Of a DNA stretch of 64,000 nt, positions 26,575 through 33,783 are shown in pieces. Location of the stretch: NCBI RefSeq assembly GCF_030316765.1, contig NZ_JASZYT010000011.1, positions 1 to 64,000 of the forward strand, in the 5' to 3' direction. Both the position numbers and the translations under genes were made by a program. Each line of letters begins with the position of its first letter. The first letter of the stretch is position 1. The stretch comes from Variovorax saccharolyticus (lineage in GTDB: Bacteria; Pseudomonadota; Gammaproteobacteria; Burkholderiales; Burkholderiaceae_C). The notes under the pieces are model-generated. The model searched no databases, was not told where the DNA came from, and worked only from the letters and a program-made list of their open reading frames with translations.

Positions 26575-27189
26575 TCACTTTGCGTCTCGTTTGGCCTCGC
26601 CGCCTGACTTCAGCCACGCAACACGCCCTTGCGCGGCGTCGTCGACCCGGCTAATGAAGCCGGCCGCGACCGGCTCGGGAAGGCTCAGATCGAAGTGCAC
26701 CATGCTTTCGTGGCGCACCTCGTCGAGCTTCGCGCCTGCGGCCGAGATCTCGCGCCGCAGCAGACCCTCCAGGGCATAGGGCACGGCGCAATGCAGCGTC
26801 CGCTGGCGCACCAGCGGCAACCGGGGCGCGTCGATCAGTGTCTGCGCGATGCTGTCGGTGTAGGCCCGCACGAGTCCGCCGGCGCCCAGCTTCACGCCGC
26901 CGAAATAGCGCACCACGGTCGCGAGCACACCGTCGAGATCGTGGTGCCGAAGCACTTCGAGCATCGGCCTGCCCGCGGTGCCGCCGGGCTCGCCGTCGTC
27001 GTTGGCGGCAGATTGCCCGCCGGCCATCAGTGCCCAGCAGACATGCGCCGCGGCGGGGTGCTCGCGCCGCAGCGCCTCGACCACCGCCTGTGCCGCGGCG
27101 CGGTCGGCCACGGGCTGGACGCAGCCGATGAAGCGGCTCTTCTTGATGACGAGCTCGCTGTGGCGCGCGGCTGCGAGGGTAAAGGGCAT
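26575..27189 (-). CDS. yigZ: YigZ/IMPACT family protein
   Basis: A 204-aa protein with the UPF0029 domain: IKKSRFIGCVQPV, DDGEPGGTAGRPMLEVL and VVRYFGGVKLGAGGLVRAY are diagnostic. A C-terminal domain of ferredoxin-like type follows. Its function is unclear; it is linked by fold to the eukaryotic IMPACT regulator. It lies 24 bp downstream of metW on the same strand. Confidence 0.9.
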   Translation of the reverse strand: MPFTLAAARHSELVIKKSRFIGCVQPVADRAAAQAVVEALRREHPAAAHVCWALMAGGQSAANDDGEPGGTAGRPMLEVLRHHDLDGVLATVVRYFGGVKLGAGGLVRAYTDSIAQTLIDAPRLPLVRQRTLHCAVPYALEGLLRREISAAGAKLDEVRHESMVHFDLSLPEPVAAGFISRVDDAAQGRVAWLKSGGEAKRDAK

Positions 27190-27213
27190 GGCCTCTGGAC
27201 CTGGCGGCGAGCC

Positions 27214-27798
27214 TCAACCCCTCTCGAACTTGAAGACGGCGGTGCTGGCGCGCGCGTTCGGCAGCCAGCGCACTTCGCGGCCGTCCTGCAGGCCGAAGGC
27301 ATCGAGCACACGCAGGCGGTTCTTGTGCGCCAGCACCTCGAAATCCTTGAAGGTGCCGACGCGGATGTTGGGCGTGTCGTACCACTGGTAGGGCAGCCGC
27401 CGGGTCACCGGCATGCGGCCGCGCGCGACGCTGACGCGGTTCGGCCAGTGGGCGAAGTTGGGAAAGGCGACGATGCCGATGCGGCCTACGCGCGCGGTCT
27501 CGCGCAGCATGACCTCGGCGTTGCGCAGATGTTGCAGCGTGTCGATCTGCAGCACCACGTCGAAGGAGGCGTCGTCGAACATCGCGAGCCCTTCGTCGAG
27601 GTTGAGCTGGATCACGTCGACGCCGCGCCGTACGCACTGCAGCACGTTGCCGTCGGCGATCTCGACGCCATAGCCGCTGCAGCCCCGTTCGCGCTGCAGC
27701 AGGTCGAGCAGGGCGCCGTCGCCGCAGCCGAGGTCGAGCACGCGGGCGCCTTCGGGCACCAGGCGGGCGATGAGTTGCTGCGTGGATGTGTCGCTCAT
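27214..27798 (-). CDS. metW: Methionine biosynthesis protein MetW
   Basis: A 194-aa class I SAM-methyltransferase-like protein. The SAM motif VLDLGCGDGALLDLL is at about 20-34, followed by YGVEI and a motif-IV-like segment VVLQIDTLQHL. MetW works with MetX in homoserine activation in many proteobacteria. GGAGG lies 7 nt before the ATG. A 21-codon ORF overlaps both the metX stop and this start. Confidence 0.93.
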   Translation of the reverse strand: MSDTSTQQLIARLVPEGARVLDLGCGDGALLDLLQRERGCSGYGVEIADGNVLQCVRRGVDVIQLNLDEGLAMFDDASFDVVLQIDTLQHLRNAEVMLRETARVGRIGIVAFPNFAHWPNRVSVARGRMPVTRRLPYQWYDTPNIRVGTFKDFEVLAHKNRLRVLDAFGLQDGREVRWLPNARASTAVFKFERG

Positions 27799-27860
27799 AC
27801 GTCAACCTCCGTGCTACGCACTGCGGTGCGAGCGCCTTCGGGCGGCCGGGCGTCGCTCAT
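27795..27860 (-). CDS. 21-aa ORF bridging metX and metW
   Basis: ATG at 27858-27860 overlaps the metX stop (ATGA), and its TGA overlaps the metW ATG (ATGA at 27795-27798). The predicted peptide starts MSDARPPEG and ends STEVDV. The exact double overlap suggests that ribosomes could run from metX through this ORF into metW, keeping the two coupled. The peptide itself probably has no function. There is no independent evidence of translation. Confidence 0.4.
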   Translation of the reverse strand: MSDARPPEGARTAVRSTEVDV

Positions 27861-29017
27861 GCTTCCACCTCCCCCACCGTGCCGGCAATGCGCTCGAAGT
27901 AGGAGCGCACCACGCTCATGTAGCGCACGTCGTCGAGCAGGAAGGCGTCGTGGCCGTGCGGCGCATCGATCTCCGCATAGCTCACGTTGCGGCGGTTGTC
28001 GAGCAGGGCCTTGACGATCTCGCGGCTGCGTGCCGGCGAGAAGCGCCAGTCGGTGCTGAAGCTGACCAGGAGGAACTTCGCGCTGGCCTGTGCCAGCGCG
28101 GCCCGCAAGTCGCCGCCGAAGGCGCGTGCCGGGTCGAAATAGTCGAGCGCGCGCGTGATCAGCAGGTAGGTGTTGGCGTCGAAGTACTCGCTGAACTTGT
28201 CGCCGTTGTAGCGCAGGTAGCTTTCGATCTGAAACTCGACTTCCTGGGTCGAGTAGAGGAACTCGGTGTTCGCGGCGCTGCCCTCGACCGCGCTGCGCAG
28301 CGCGCGACCGAACTTCTCGTTCATGACGTCGTCGCTCTGGTAGGTGATGTGGCCGATCATGCGGGCGATGCGCAGGCCGCGCCGCGGGATCACGCCATGC
28401 TCGTAGAAGTGGCCGCCATTGAAGTCGGGGTCGGTGACGATCGCGCGCCGCGCCACTTCGTTGAAGGCGATGTTCTGCGCCGTCAGGCTCGGCGCGCTGG
28501 CGACCACCACCGCATGCTGCACGCGGTCCGGATACTGCAGCGTCCAGGACAGCGCCTGCATGCCGCCGAGGCTGCCGCCCATCACGGCCGCCAGCCGTTC
28601 GATGCCGAGGGCATCGAGCAGCCCGGCCTGGGCCGCGACCCAATCCTCCACCGTCACGACCGGGAAGTCGGCGCCGTAGGCGCTGCCGGTCTCGGGGTTC
28701 TCGTGCATCGGACCGGTGGAGCCGAAGCAGGAGCCGAGGTTGTTGATGCCGATGACGAAGAAGCGGTTGGTGTCGACCGGCTTGCCGGGGCCGATCATGT
28801 TGTCCCACCAGCCCTCGGACTTCGGCTGGTCGGCGTAGACGCCGGCCACGTGATGGGAGGCATTGAGCGCGTGGCACACCAGCACCGCGTTGCTGCGCTC
28901 GGCGTTGAGCCGGCCGTAGGTTTCGTAGGCCAGCGTGTAGTGGCTGATCGACGAGCCGCTGCGCAGTGCCAGCGGGCCCGCGAACTGCATCGATTGCGGA
29001 GTGACGACGAAGGACAT
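27857..29017 (-). CDS. metX: Homoserine O-acyltransferase
   Basis: A 386-aa alpha/beta-hydrolase-fold acyltransferase that makes O-acyl-homoserine for methionine synthesis. The signatures are CHALNASHHVAG, WWDNMIGPGK, INNLGSCFGSTGP and the nucleophile motif MGGSLGGMQ, with a late His in DAPHGHDAFL. Whether the donor is acetyl- or succinyl-CoA cannot be decided from the name of the family. A SAM-II riboswitch and a terminator hairpin precede the ATG (29015-29017), which lacks a clear ribosome-binding site. Confidence 0.94.
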   Translation of the reverse strand: MSFVVTPQSMQFAGPLALRSGSSISHYTLAYETYGRLNAERSNAVLVCHALNASHHVAGVYADQPKSEGWWDNMIGPGKPVDTNRFFVIGINNLGSCFGSTGPMHENPETGSAYGADFPVVTVEDWVAAQAGLLDALGIERLAAVMGGSLGGMQALSWTLQYPDRVQHAVVVASAPSLTAQNIAFNEVARRAIVTDPDFNGGHFYEHGVIPRRGLRIARMIGHITYQSDDVMNEKFGRALRSAVEGSAANTEFLYSTQEVEFQIESYLRYNGDKFSEYFDANTYLLITRALDYFDPARAFGGDLRAALAQASAKFLLVSFSTDWRFSPARSREIVKALLDNRRNVSYAEIDAPHGHDAFLLDDVRYMSVVRSYFERIAGTVGEVEA

Positions 29018-29022
29018 GAATG

Positions 29023-29057
29023 AAAAAGACCCGGCCTCGCCAAAAACGAGCCGGGTC
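29023..29057 (-). terminator. Hairpin with T-tract in the metX leader
   Basis: The arms at 29047-29057 and 29028-29039 form GACCCGGCTCG/CGAGGCCGGGTC (one bulge). A T5 tract follows, ending 5 nt before the metX ATG. It is positioned as the off-switch of the SAM-responsive leader. Confidence 0.7.
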
Positions 29058-29063
29058 CGGCAT

Positions 29064-29116
29064 CCGTCTTTAGCTGCATTTGTAAAGCGCCCGCAAGCTG
29101 GAGCAAATCGGCGCGT
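29064..29116 (-). promoter_or_regulatory. SAM-II (SAM-alpha) riboswitch
   Basis: The leader reads GCGCCGATTTG...CTTGCGGGCGC...AAATGCAGCTAAAGACGG. This matches the SAM-II consensus: a P1 stem GCGCC/GGCGC, the GATTT that pairs with the AAAT of the 3' strand to form the pseudoknot, and the invariant AGCTAAA. It lies upstream of metX, the classic target. A TATACT -10 box at 29123-29128 would start transcription right at its 5' end. It should lower metX expression when SAM is plentiful. Confidence 0.85.
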
Positions 29117-29134
29117 CGCGGAAGTATATGCCGC

Positions 29135-29701
29135 TCAACCCCAGCCGATCAACGCGGCGACCCCGAGCACCATGAAGATGGCGGCCGAGATGCCGTGCAC
29201 GAGCTGGATCGGCACGCGCTTCACGATGCGGTCGCCGAGCCAGACCACCGGCGCGTTGGCCAGCATCATGCCGAGCGTGGTTCCCATGACGACCCACACG
29301 TAGGCGTCGACGTAGCGGGCGGCGAGCATCACGGTGGCGATCTGCGTCTTGTCCCCCATCTCGGCGAGGAAGAAAGCCAGCACCGTCGTCCCGAAGACGC
29401 CGTAGTGCGAGGACTTGGGAACCTCGTCTTCGTCGATCTTGTCGGGGATCATCATCCACACCGCCATCGCGATGAAGGAGCCGCCGAGGATCCAGCGCAG
29501 GATGTCGGGGCCGAGGAACTGGGTGACCCAGTTGCCGACCGCGCCGGCCAGCGCGTGGTTGAGCACCGTCGCCGTGAAGATGCCCGCCACGATCGGCCAG
29601 GGCTTGCGGAACCGCGCCGCGAGGATGAGGGCGAGCAACTGGGTCTTGTCACCCATCTCGGCGAGCGCGACCACACCGGTTGCAACGAGAAAAGCTTCCA
29701 T
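29135..29701 (-). CDS. TMEM165/GDT1 (UPF0016) family manganese exporter
   Basis: A 188-aa inner-membrane protein with six hydrophobic segments in two repeats. Each repeat carries the signature EMGDKTQ (about residues 15-21 and 110-116) that binds the cation. Bacterial homologues export Mn2+. An Mn-sensing yybP-ykoY riboswitch directly upstream supports this. It starts at ATG 29699-29701. The acidic central loop (PDKIDEDEVPK) is typical. Confidence 0.88.
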   Translation of the reverse strand: MEAFLVATGVVALAEMGDKTQLLALILAARFRKPWPIVAGIFTATVLNHALAGAVGNWVTQFLGPDILRWILGGSFIAMAVWMMIPDKIDEDEVPKSSHYGVFGTTVLAFFLAEMGDKTQIATVMLAARYVDAYVWVVMGTTLGMMLANAPVVWLGDRIVKRVPIQLVHGISAAIFMVLGVAALIGWG

Positions 29702-29704
29702 GAG

Positions 29705-29780
29705 AAAAAAGGGATTCCTACGGCCGAAGGACGCAATTGACCGCGCAACACCTTCGGCCGAATCCCGAAGTTGCGCGGTC
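29705..29780 (-). promoter_or_regulatory. Terminator/antiterminator platform of the Mn riboswitch
   Basis: In transcript order there are four arms: 1 GACCGCGCAAC (29780-29770), 2 CGGCCGAAGG (29760-29751), 3 GTTGCGCGGTC (29749-29739) and 4 CCTTCGGCCG (29730-29721). Arms 1 and 3 pair perfectly, and arms 2 and 4 pair perfectly. The two stems cross and so compete. Stem 2-4 is extended by GGGATT/AATCCC and followed by T6, making it the terminator; stem 1-3 is the antiterminator. The platform ends a few bases before the ATG. Confidence 0.8.
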
Positions 29781-29886
29781 AAAGGTCTCGCCAGGCTGCT
29801 GCTGCTTGCGCCATGTGCTGCACGGGTGCAGTACAAGTCTGTTGACGCAAACCCTTCTCGCGATGGAAGGCGGCTACTCCCCAATG
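29777..29886 (-). promoter_or_regulatory. yybP-ykoY manganese riboswitch
   Basis: The conserved blocks are present in order in the transcript: GGGGAGTAG (29882-29874), a P2/P3 arm with GTCAACAGAC, CACATGGC (29817-29810) and GCCTGGCGAGACCTTT (29796-29781). This is the Mn2+ sensor class RF00080. It precedes a GDT1-family exporter, a standard target, and is expected to switch the gene on when Mn2+ is high. Confidence 0.9.
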
Positions 29887-29894
29887 ACCGGTCG

Positions 29895-29936
29895 ATTGTA
29901 GCGTGTCCGGGAGGCTATATGTAAGCAACTGCTTAC
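29895..29936 (-). promoter_or_regulatory. Promoter of the Mn-exporter leader with overlapping palindrome
   Basis: The -10 box TACAAT (complement of 29895-29900) lies 18 bp from a -35-like TTACAT (29919-29924), so transcription would start near 29888, just before the riboswitch. A perfect palindrome GTAAGCA-AC-TGCTTAC (29921-29936) overlaps the -35 box and could be a repressor operator. The other 200 bp up to the RRM gene (to 30141) show only an untranslated leader. Confidence 0.5.
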
Positions 29937-30141
29937 TTCACATTTATTCGCCGGGCCGCCGACTGCGTGCAAATTCCTACTTGCATTCGAGCCGTTTCAC
30001 CCATAATGCACGAGCCTCCCTTCAAAATTCGGGGGGGCGAATCGGTGATCGGTCAGTTTCGCGCAACTCGGCGGATGTTTCGCCGTATTGCTGCTCTCGG
30101 GACTCCATCGCTTTTCTTGATGTGTTTATAGGAGTCCCTTG

Positions 30142-30669
30142 ATGGGCAACAAACTGTACGTCGGTAACCTGCCTTACTCGGTGCGCGACGGTGATCTCGA
30201 GCAAGCCTTCGGCCAATTCGGCGCCGTGACGAGTGCCAAAGTCATGATGGAGCGCGATACCGGCCGTTCCAAGGGCTTCGGCTTCGTCGAAATGGGCAGC
30301 GATGCGGAAGCACAAGCAGCCATCAACGGCATGAACGGCCAGCCGCTCGGCGGCCGCAGCGTCGTGGTCAATGAAGCCCGTCCGATGGAAGCCCGTCCGC
30401 CCCGCAGCGGTGGCGGCGGCTACGGCGGTGGCGGCGGTGGTTATGGCGGCGGCGGTGGCGGCGGCTATGGTGGTGGCGGCGGCGGCGGTTACGGCGGCGG
30501 CGGTGGTGGCCGCAGCGGCGGTGGCGGCGGCTACGGCGGCGGTGGCCGCAGTGGCGGCGGCGGCGGTGACGGCGGCTTCCGCAGCCCCTATGGCGCGGGC
30601 CCGCGTGGCGGTGGCGGCGGCGGTCGCGGCGGCTACGGCGGCGGCAATGGCGGCAACAGCGGCTACTGA
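30142..30669 (+). CDS. Glycine-rich RRM RNA-binding protein
   Basis: A 175-aa protein. One RRM domain (1-80) has RNP2 KLYVGNLPY and RNP1 KGFGFVEM. The C-terminal half is Gly/Tyr/Arg-rich (GGYGGGGG and RSGGGGGYGG repeats), as in cold-induced RRM proteins of betaproteobacteria and cyanobacteria. The ATG at 30142 has GGAG upstream. The long leader suggests post-transcriptional, perhaps cold, control (inference). The repetitive GC-rich 3' half is prone to slippage. Confidence 0.88.
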   Translation: MGNKLYVGNLPYSVRDGDLEQAFGQFGAVTSAKVMMERDTGRSKGFGFVEMGSDAEAQAAINGMNGQPLGGRSVVVNEARPMEARPPRSGGGGYGGGGGGYGGGGGGGYGGGGGGGYGGGGGGRSGGGGGYGGGGRSGGGGGDGGFRSPYGAGPRGGGGGGRGGYGGGNGGNSGY

Positions 30670-30694
30670 TCGCGCCTCGAACGCGAACCCCGGC

Positions 30695-30721
30695 AAAAAG
30701 GCTCCCCAGGGAGCCTTTTTT
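30695..30721 (+). terminator. Intrinsic terminator of the RRM gene
   Basis: AAAAAGGCTCC-CCA-GGGAGCCTTTTTT, 26 bp after the stop. It is symmetrical and may also serve the convergent SDR gene ending at 30734. Confidence 0.85.
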
Positions 30722-30733
30722 CATGGGCGCTCG

Positions 30734-31519
30734 CTACGCCTCGTTCTCGCGCCGCTTGCGGCCGCGGCCCTCGAAGACCCGGTCGAACAGCGGGTTCGGC
30801 AGCATGCGCATGAGCTTGGCGATCACGCCCATCTGCCAGGGAATCACGCGGTAGCTGGCGCCGGCCCGGATCGCGTCGAAGGCACGATCGGCGAACTCCG
30901 CCGGTTGCAGCAGGAAGGGCATGCTGTAGCGATTGCCTTGCGTCAGCGGCGTGTCCACGTAGCCTGGGCACAGCGTGACCACCTTGACCCCGCTGGCCCG
31001 CAGTTCGCCGCGCAAGCTTTCGCAGTAGGCGACCACGCCGGCCTTGCTGGCGCAGTAGGCGCCGTGTCCCGGCAGGCCGCGAATGGCCGCCACGCTGCCG
31101 ATCCCCACCAGGCGGCCGCTGCCGCGCCCGGCCATGGCGGCGACGAAGGGATGGAAGGTGGCCGCCAGGCCGAGGTTGTTGGTGGCGAAGGTGCGCGCCA
31201 TCACATCGAGGTCGCCGCGCACCGCGCTGTCCATGCCGATGCTGATGCCGGCGTTGGCGATGACCACCGCGGGCAGGCCCTGCTGCGCCATGCAGGCGGT
31301 GCCCGCGGCGACGATGCTGTCGACATCGGCCACATCGGCGCCATAGATCCGCCAGCGGCCGGGGTCGAGCCGCCGGGCAGCGGCCCAGGCCTCGACCTCG
31401 GACGTGCGCCGTGCCACCAGGGCCAGGTCGTAGCCGGCCGCGTAGAAGCGCTCGGCCAGCGCCTGTCCGATGCCGCTGGAGGCGCCGGTGACGAAGAGCA
31501 GGGGATTCGGGCTGCCCAT
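30734..31519 (-). CDS. Short-chain dehydrogenase/reductase
   Basis: A 261-aa classical-type SDR. The cofactor motif VTGASSGIGQ is at about 10-19, followed by IANAGIS, the active-site Ser in VGIGSVAA and YCASK at about 150. The tail is Arg-rich and basic (GRGRKRRENEA). It begins 4 bp after the lptC stop, so it is probably in the kdsD-kdsC-lptC transcript. The substrate is unknown. Confidence 0.83.
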   Translation of the reverse strand: MGSPNPLLFVTGASSGIGQALAERFYAAGYDLALVARRTSEVEAWAAARRLDPGRWRIYGADVADVDSIVAAGTACMAQQGLPAVVIANAGISIGMDSAVRGDLDVMARTFATNNLGLAATFHPFVAAMAGRGSGRLVGIGSVAAIRGLPGHGAYCASKAGVVAYCESLRGELRASGVKVVTLCPGYVDTPLTQGNRYSMPFLLQPAEFADRAFDAIRAGASYRVIPWQMGVIAKLMRMLPNPLFDRVFEGRGRKRRENEA

Positions 31520-31523
31520 GCGC

Positions 31524-32159
31524 TCAGCGCTTCGGGCCGGGCGGCGCCGGCATCAGCAGCCCGCGCACGCGGCCCTTGAGGTTGGCGACGCCGCTCAGGC
31601 TGTCGTAGTCCATGGAGTCGGAGGTGAACTGGTCGCTGCCGCGGATCAGCGTGACCGGCTTGTCCGATTTCACCCGCTCGGTGTCGAGGTAGGCATGCAG
31701 GAACTCGCCGCGGAACTCGAGCCGCGGCAGCGGCGTGCCGGTGGGCGACTTGGCGGCATCGCGAATCACGATCGCATTGCCGAAGAGTTGGATCTCGGTG
31801 CCGTCGCCGTTCGAGACGCCGCGGTCGGCCGAGCCATGCGTGACCAGTCCCTCGGGCGAGATGGAGCGCCAGCGCACCTGGTCGACCTCGAGCGTGTCGG
31901 TGTCGGGGTAGTGCCGGCCTTCCTTGCCGAAGACTTCGGTGCGCAGGTCGCCGTTGGGAAGGAAGTTCTTCACCGAGAAGTTGCGCATGAAGTAGTCGGG
32001 CTCGTGCGTCGGCGCCTCCTGGGCCTGGGGCGCCAGCATCTCGGGCGCGTTGCGCACCAGCCAGTAGGTGCCCAGCGCGAGCACCGCGGTCAGGATGATC
32101 GGCAGGTAGATCGTCAGGCGATCGAAGGCGTCGCGCAGCATGCGCCAGGCGGACTTCAT
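31524..32159 (-). CDS. lptC: LPS export protein LptC
   Basis: A 211-aa bitopic protein with one N-terminal TM helix (about 16-36) and a periplasmic LptA-like jellyroll (about 55-190: NFSVKNFLPNGDLRTEVFG, LPRLEFRGEFLHAYLDTERV, LIRGSDQFTSDSMDYDSLSGVANLKGRV). It links LptBFG to LptA. It overlaps kdsC by 4 nt (ATGA). The usual downstream lptA and lptB are not here; an SDR gene follows. Confidence 0.9.
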   Translation of the reverse strand: MKSAWRMLRDAFDRLTIYLPIILTAVLALGTYWLVRNAPEMLAPQAQEAPTHEPDYFMRNFSVKNFLPNGDLRTEVFGKEGRHYPDTDTLEVDQVRWRSISPEGLVTHGSADRGVSNGDGTEIQLFGNAIVIRDAAKSPTGTPLPRLEFRGEFLHAYLDTERVKSDKPVTLIRGSDQFTSDSMDYDSLSGVANLKGRVRGLLMPAPPGPKR

Positions 32160-32704
32160 TCGGCGAGGCCCCGCGCCTGGTCGAGCAGCCGGCGGTAGTG
32201 CCCGCCGGCGGTCAGCAGCAGATCGCAGAATTCTCGTGCCGCGCCTTCTCCGCCGCGGGCAGCCGTGACGTGGCGCGCGATGGCGCGCACCTCGGCATGG
32301 GCGTTGGCCGGCGCCGCCGCGAAGGCGACCCGCAACAGCACCGGCAGGTCGGGCCAGTCATCGCCGATGGCGGCCGCCTGCGACCAGTCGAAGCCCAGCT
32401 GCGCGAGCATCGCCTCGGCGGCGGGCAGCTTGTCCTCGGTGCCATAGCGCACGTGCGTGATGCCCAGCGCCTCGAGCCGCAGGCGCAAGGGCTTCGAATC
32501 GCGGCCGGTGATCACGGCCGGCGTGATGCCGGCCAGGCGCAGCAGCTTGAGGCCGTAGCCGTCGAGGATGCTGAAGCGCTTGAGCGTCTCGCCGTGCTCG
32601 GTGAAGTACACGCCGCCATCGGTCAGCACGCCGTCGATGTCGAAGAAGGCGATCCGGATGTCCTGGGCGGCGAGCAAGGTCTCGGGCCTGAAGTCGACAC
32701 CCAT
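32156..32704 (-). CDS. kdsC: KDO-8-phosphate phosphatase
   Basis: A 182-aa C0-type HAD phosphatase. The nucleophile motif FFDIDGVLTDG is at about 19-29, followed by VITGRDS (motif II), a Lys in EDKL and IGDDWPDLPVL (motif IV). It hydrolyses KDO-8-P to KDO for the LPS inner core. It overlaps kdsD by 1 nt (TGATG). Confidence 0.93.
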   Translation of the reverse strand: MGVDFRPETLLAAQDIRIAFFDIDGVLTDGGVYFTEHGETLKRFSILDGYGLKLLRLAGITPAVITGRDSKPLRLRLEALGITHVRYGTEDKLPAAEAMLAQLGFDWSQAAAIGDDWPDLPVLLRVAFAAAPANAHAEVRAIARHVTAARGGEGAAREFCDLLLTAGGHYRRLLDQARGLAE

Positions 32705-33696
32705 CAGATGACTTTCGCGCGCATCAGGTCGTTGATGCTGAGGGCGCCGATGAGCAGGCCGGCCGGATCGACCACCAGCACGCTGGTGATGCGGTGCTGC
32801 TCCATGAGGTCGGCCGCCTCGGCCGCCAGCGCATCGGCGCGCAGCGTGCGCGGGCCCGCGTGCATCACGTCGCTGGCCTTGAGGGCGCGCAGGTCGTCGC
32901 CGGTCTCGACCTTGCGGCGCAGGTCGCCGTCCGTGAAGATGCCGATCGCGCGGCCATCGGGCCCGACCACGGCGGTCGCGCCGAGCCCCTTGGAACTCAT
33001 CTCGCGCATGATCTCGCTGAGGCCGGCCTCGGGTCCGACCCGCGGCACGTCGTCGCCCGAGCGCATGACATCGCTGACATGGGTCAGGAGCTTGCGGCCG
33101 AGGGCGCCGCCGGGATGCGAACGCGCGAAGTCCTCGGTGCCGAAGCCGCGGGCATCGAGCAGGGCCACCGCGAGCGCATCGCCCATCGCCATCTGGGCGG
33201 TGGTGCTGGCGGTCGGAGCGAGGTTCAGCGGACAGGCTTCCTTCTCGACGCCGCTGTCGAGCACGATGTCGGCATGGCGCGCGAGGGTGGAGTCCGCGCG
33301 CCCGGTGAGCGCGATCAGCGGAACGCCCTGGCGCTTGACCACCGGCAGGATGGTGGTGAGTTCCTCGACCTCGCCGCTGTTGGAGATGGCCAGCACCAGG
33401 TCGACGGACTTGATCATGCCGAGGTCGCCGTGGCTGGCTTCGGCCGGATGCACGAACATCGCGGGCGTTCCGGTCGAGGCCAGAGTGGCCGCGATCTTGC
33501 GGCCCACATGGCCGCTCTTGCCCATGCCCATCACGACCACGCGGCCGCGGACATCGAGGATCTTCTGCACTGCAGCAGGAAAGCTGGCGCCCAGGCGGTC
33601 CTTGAGGCCGAGCACCGCTGCCGCCTCGATGTCGAAAGTCGTGCGGGCGCGCGCCAGCAGCGCTTCGGAATCGATCGTGGGGAGGTGGGAGCTCAT
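32704..33696 (-). CDS. kdsD: Arabinose-5-phosphate isomerase
   Basis: A 330-aa protein. The SIS domain (about 40-180; GMGKSGHVGRKIAATLASTG, HGDLGMI, SNSGEVEE) and two CBS domains (about 205-260 and 275-330) are as in KdsD/KpsF. It converts ribulose-5-P to arabinose-5-P, the first step to KDO. It is the first gene of kdsD-kdsC-lptC and is divergent from the antiporter gene. Confidence 0.93.
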   Translation of the reverse strand: MSSHLPTIDSEALLARARTTFDIEAAAVLGLKDRLGASFPAAVQKILDVRGRVVVMGMGKSGHVGRKIAATLASTGTPAMFVHPAEASHGDLGMIKSVDLVLAISNSGEVEELTTILPVVKRQGVPLIALTGRADSTLARHADIVLDSGVEKEACPLNLAPTASTTAQMAMGDALAVALLDARGFGTEDFARSHPGGALGRKLLTHVSDVMRSGDDVPRVGPEAGLSEIMREMSSKGLGATAVVGPDGRAIGIFTDGDLRRKVETGDDLRALKASDVMHAGPRTLRADALAAEAADLMEQHRITSVLVVDPAGLLIGALSINDLMRAKVI

Positions 33697-33783
33697 CGGC
33701 GGATTTTATCGGCCGGCCGGTCCATGTCCGAAGAGAGGACGATTTCGCGCCGGGGCGGGCAAGCGTGTTGCTAGCATGCGGTC

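Noticed and set aside
30400..30660. Tandem repeats that look like a CRISPR or minisatellite
   Set aside because: They are the GGYGG codon repeats of the RRM protein tail, with no spacers and no constant repeat length.
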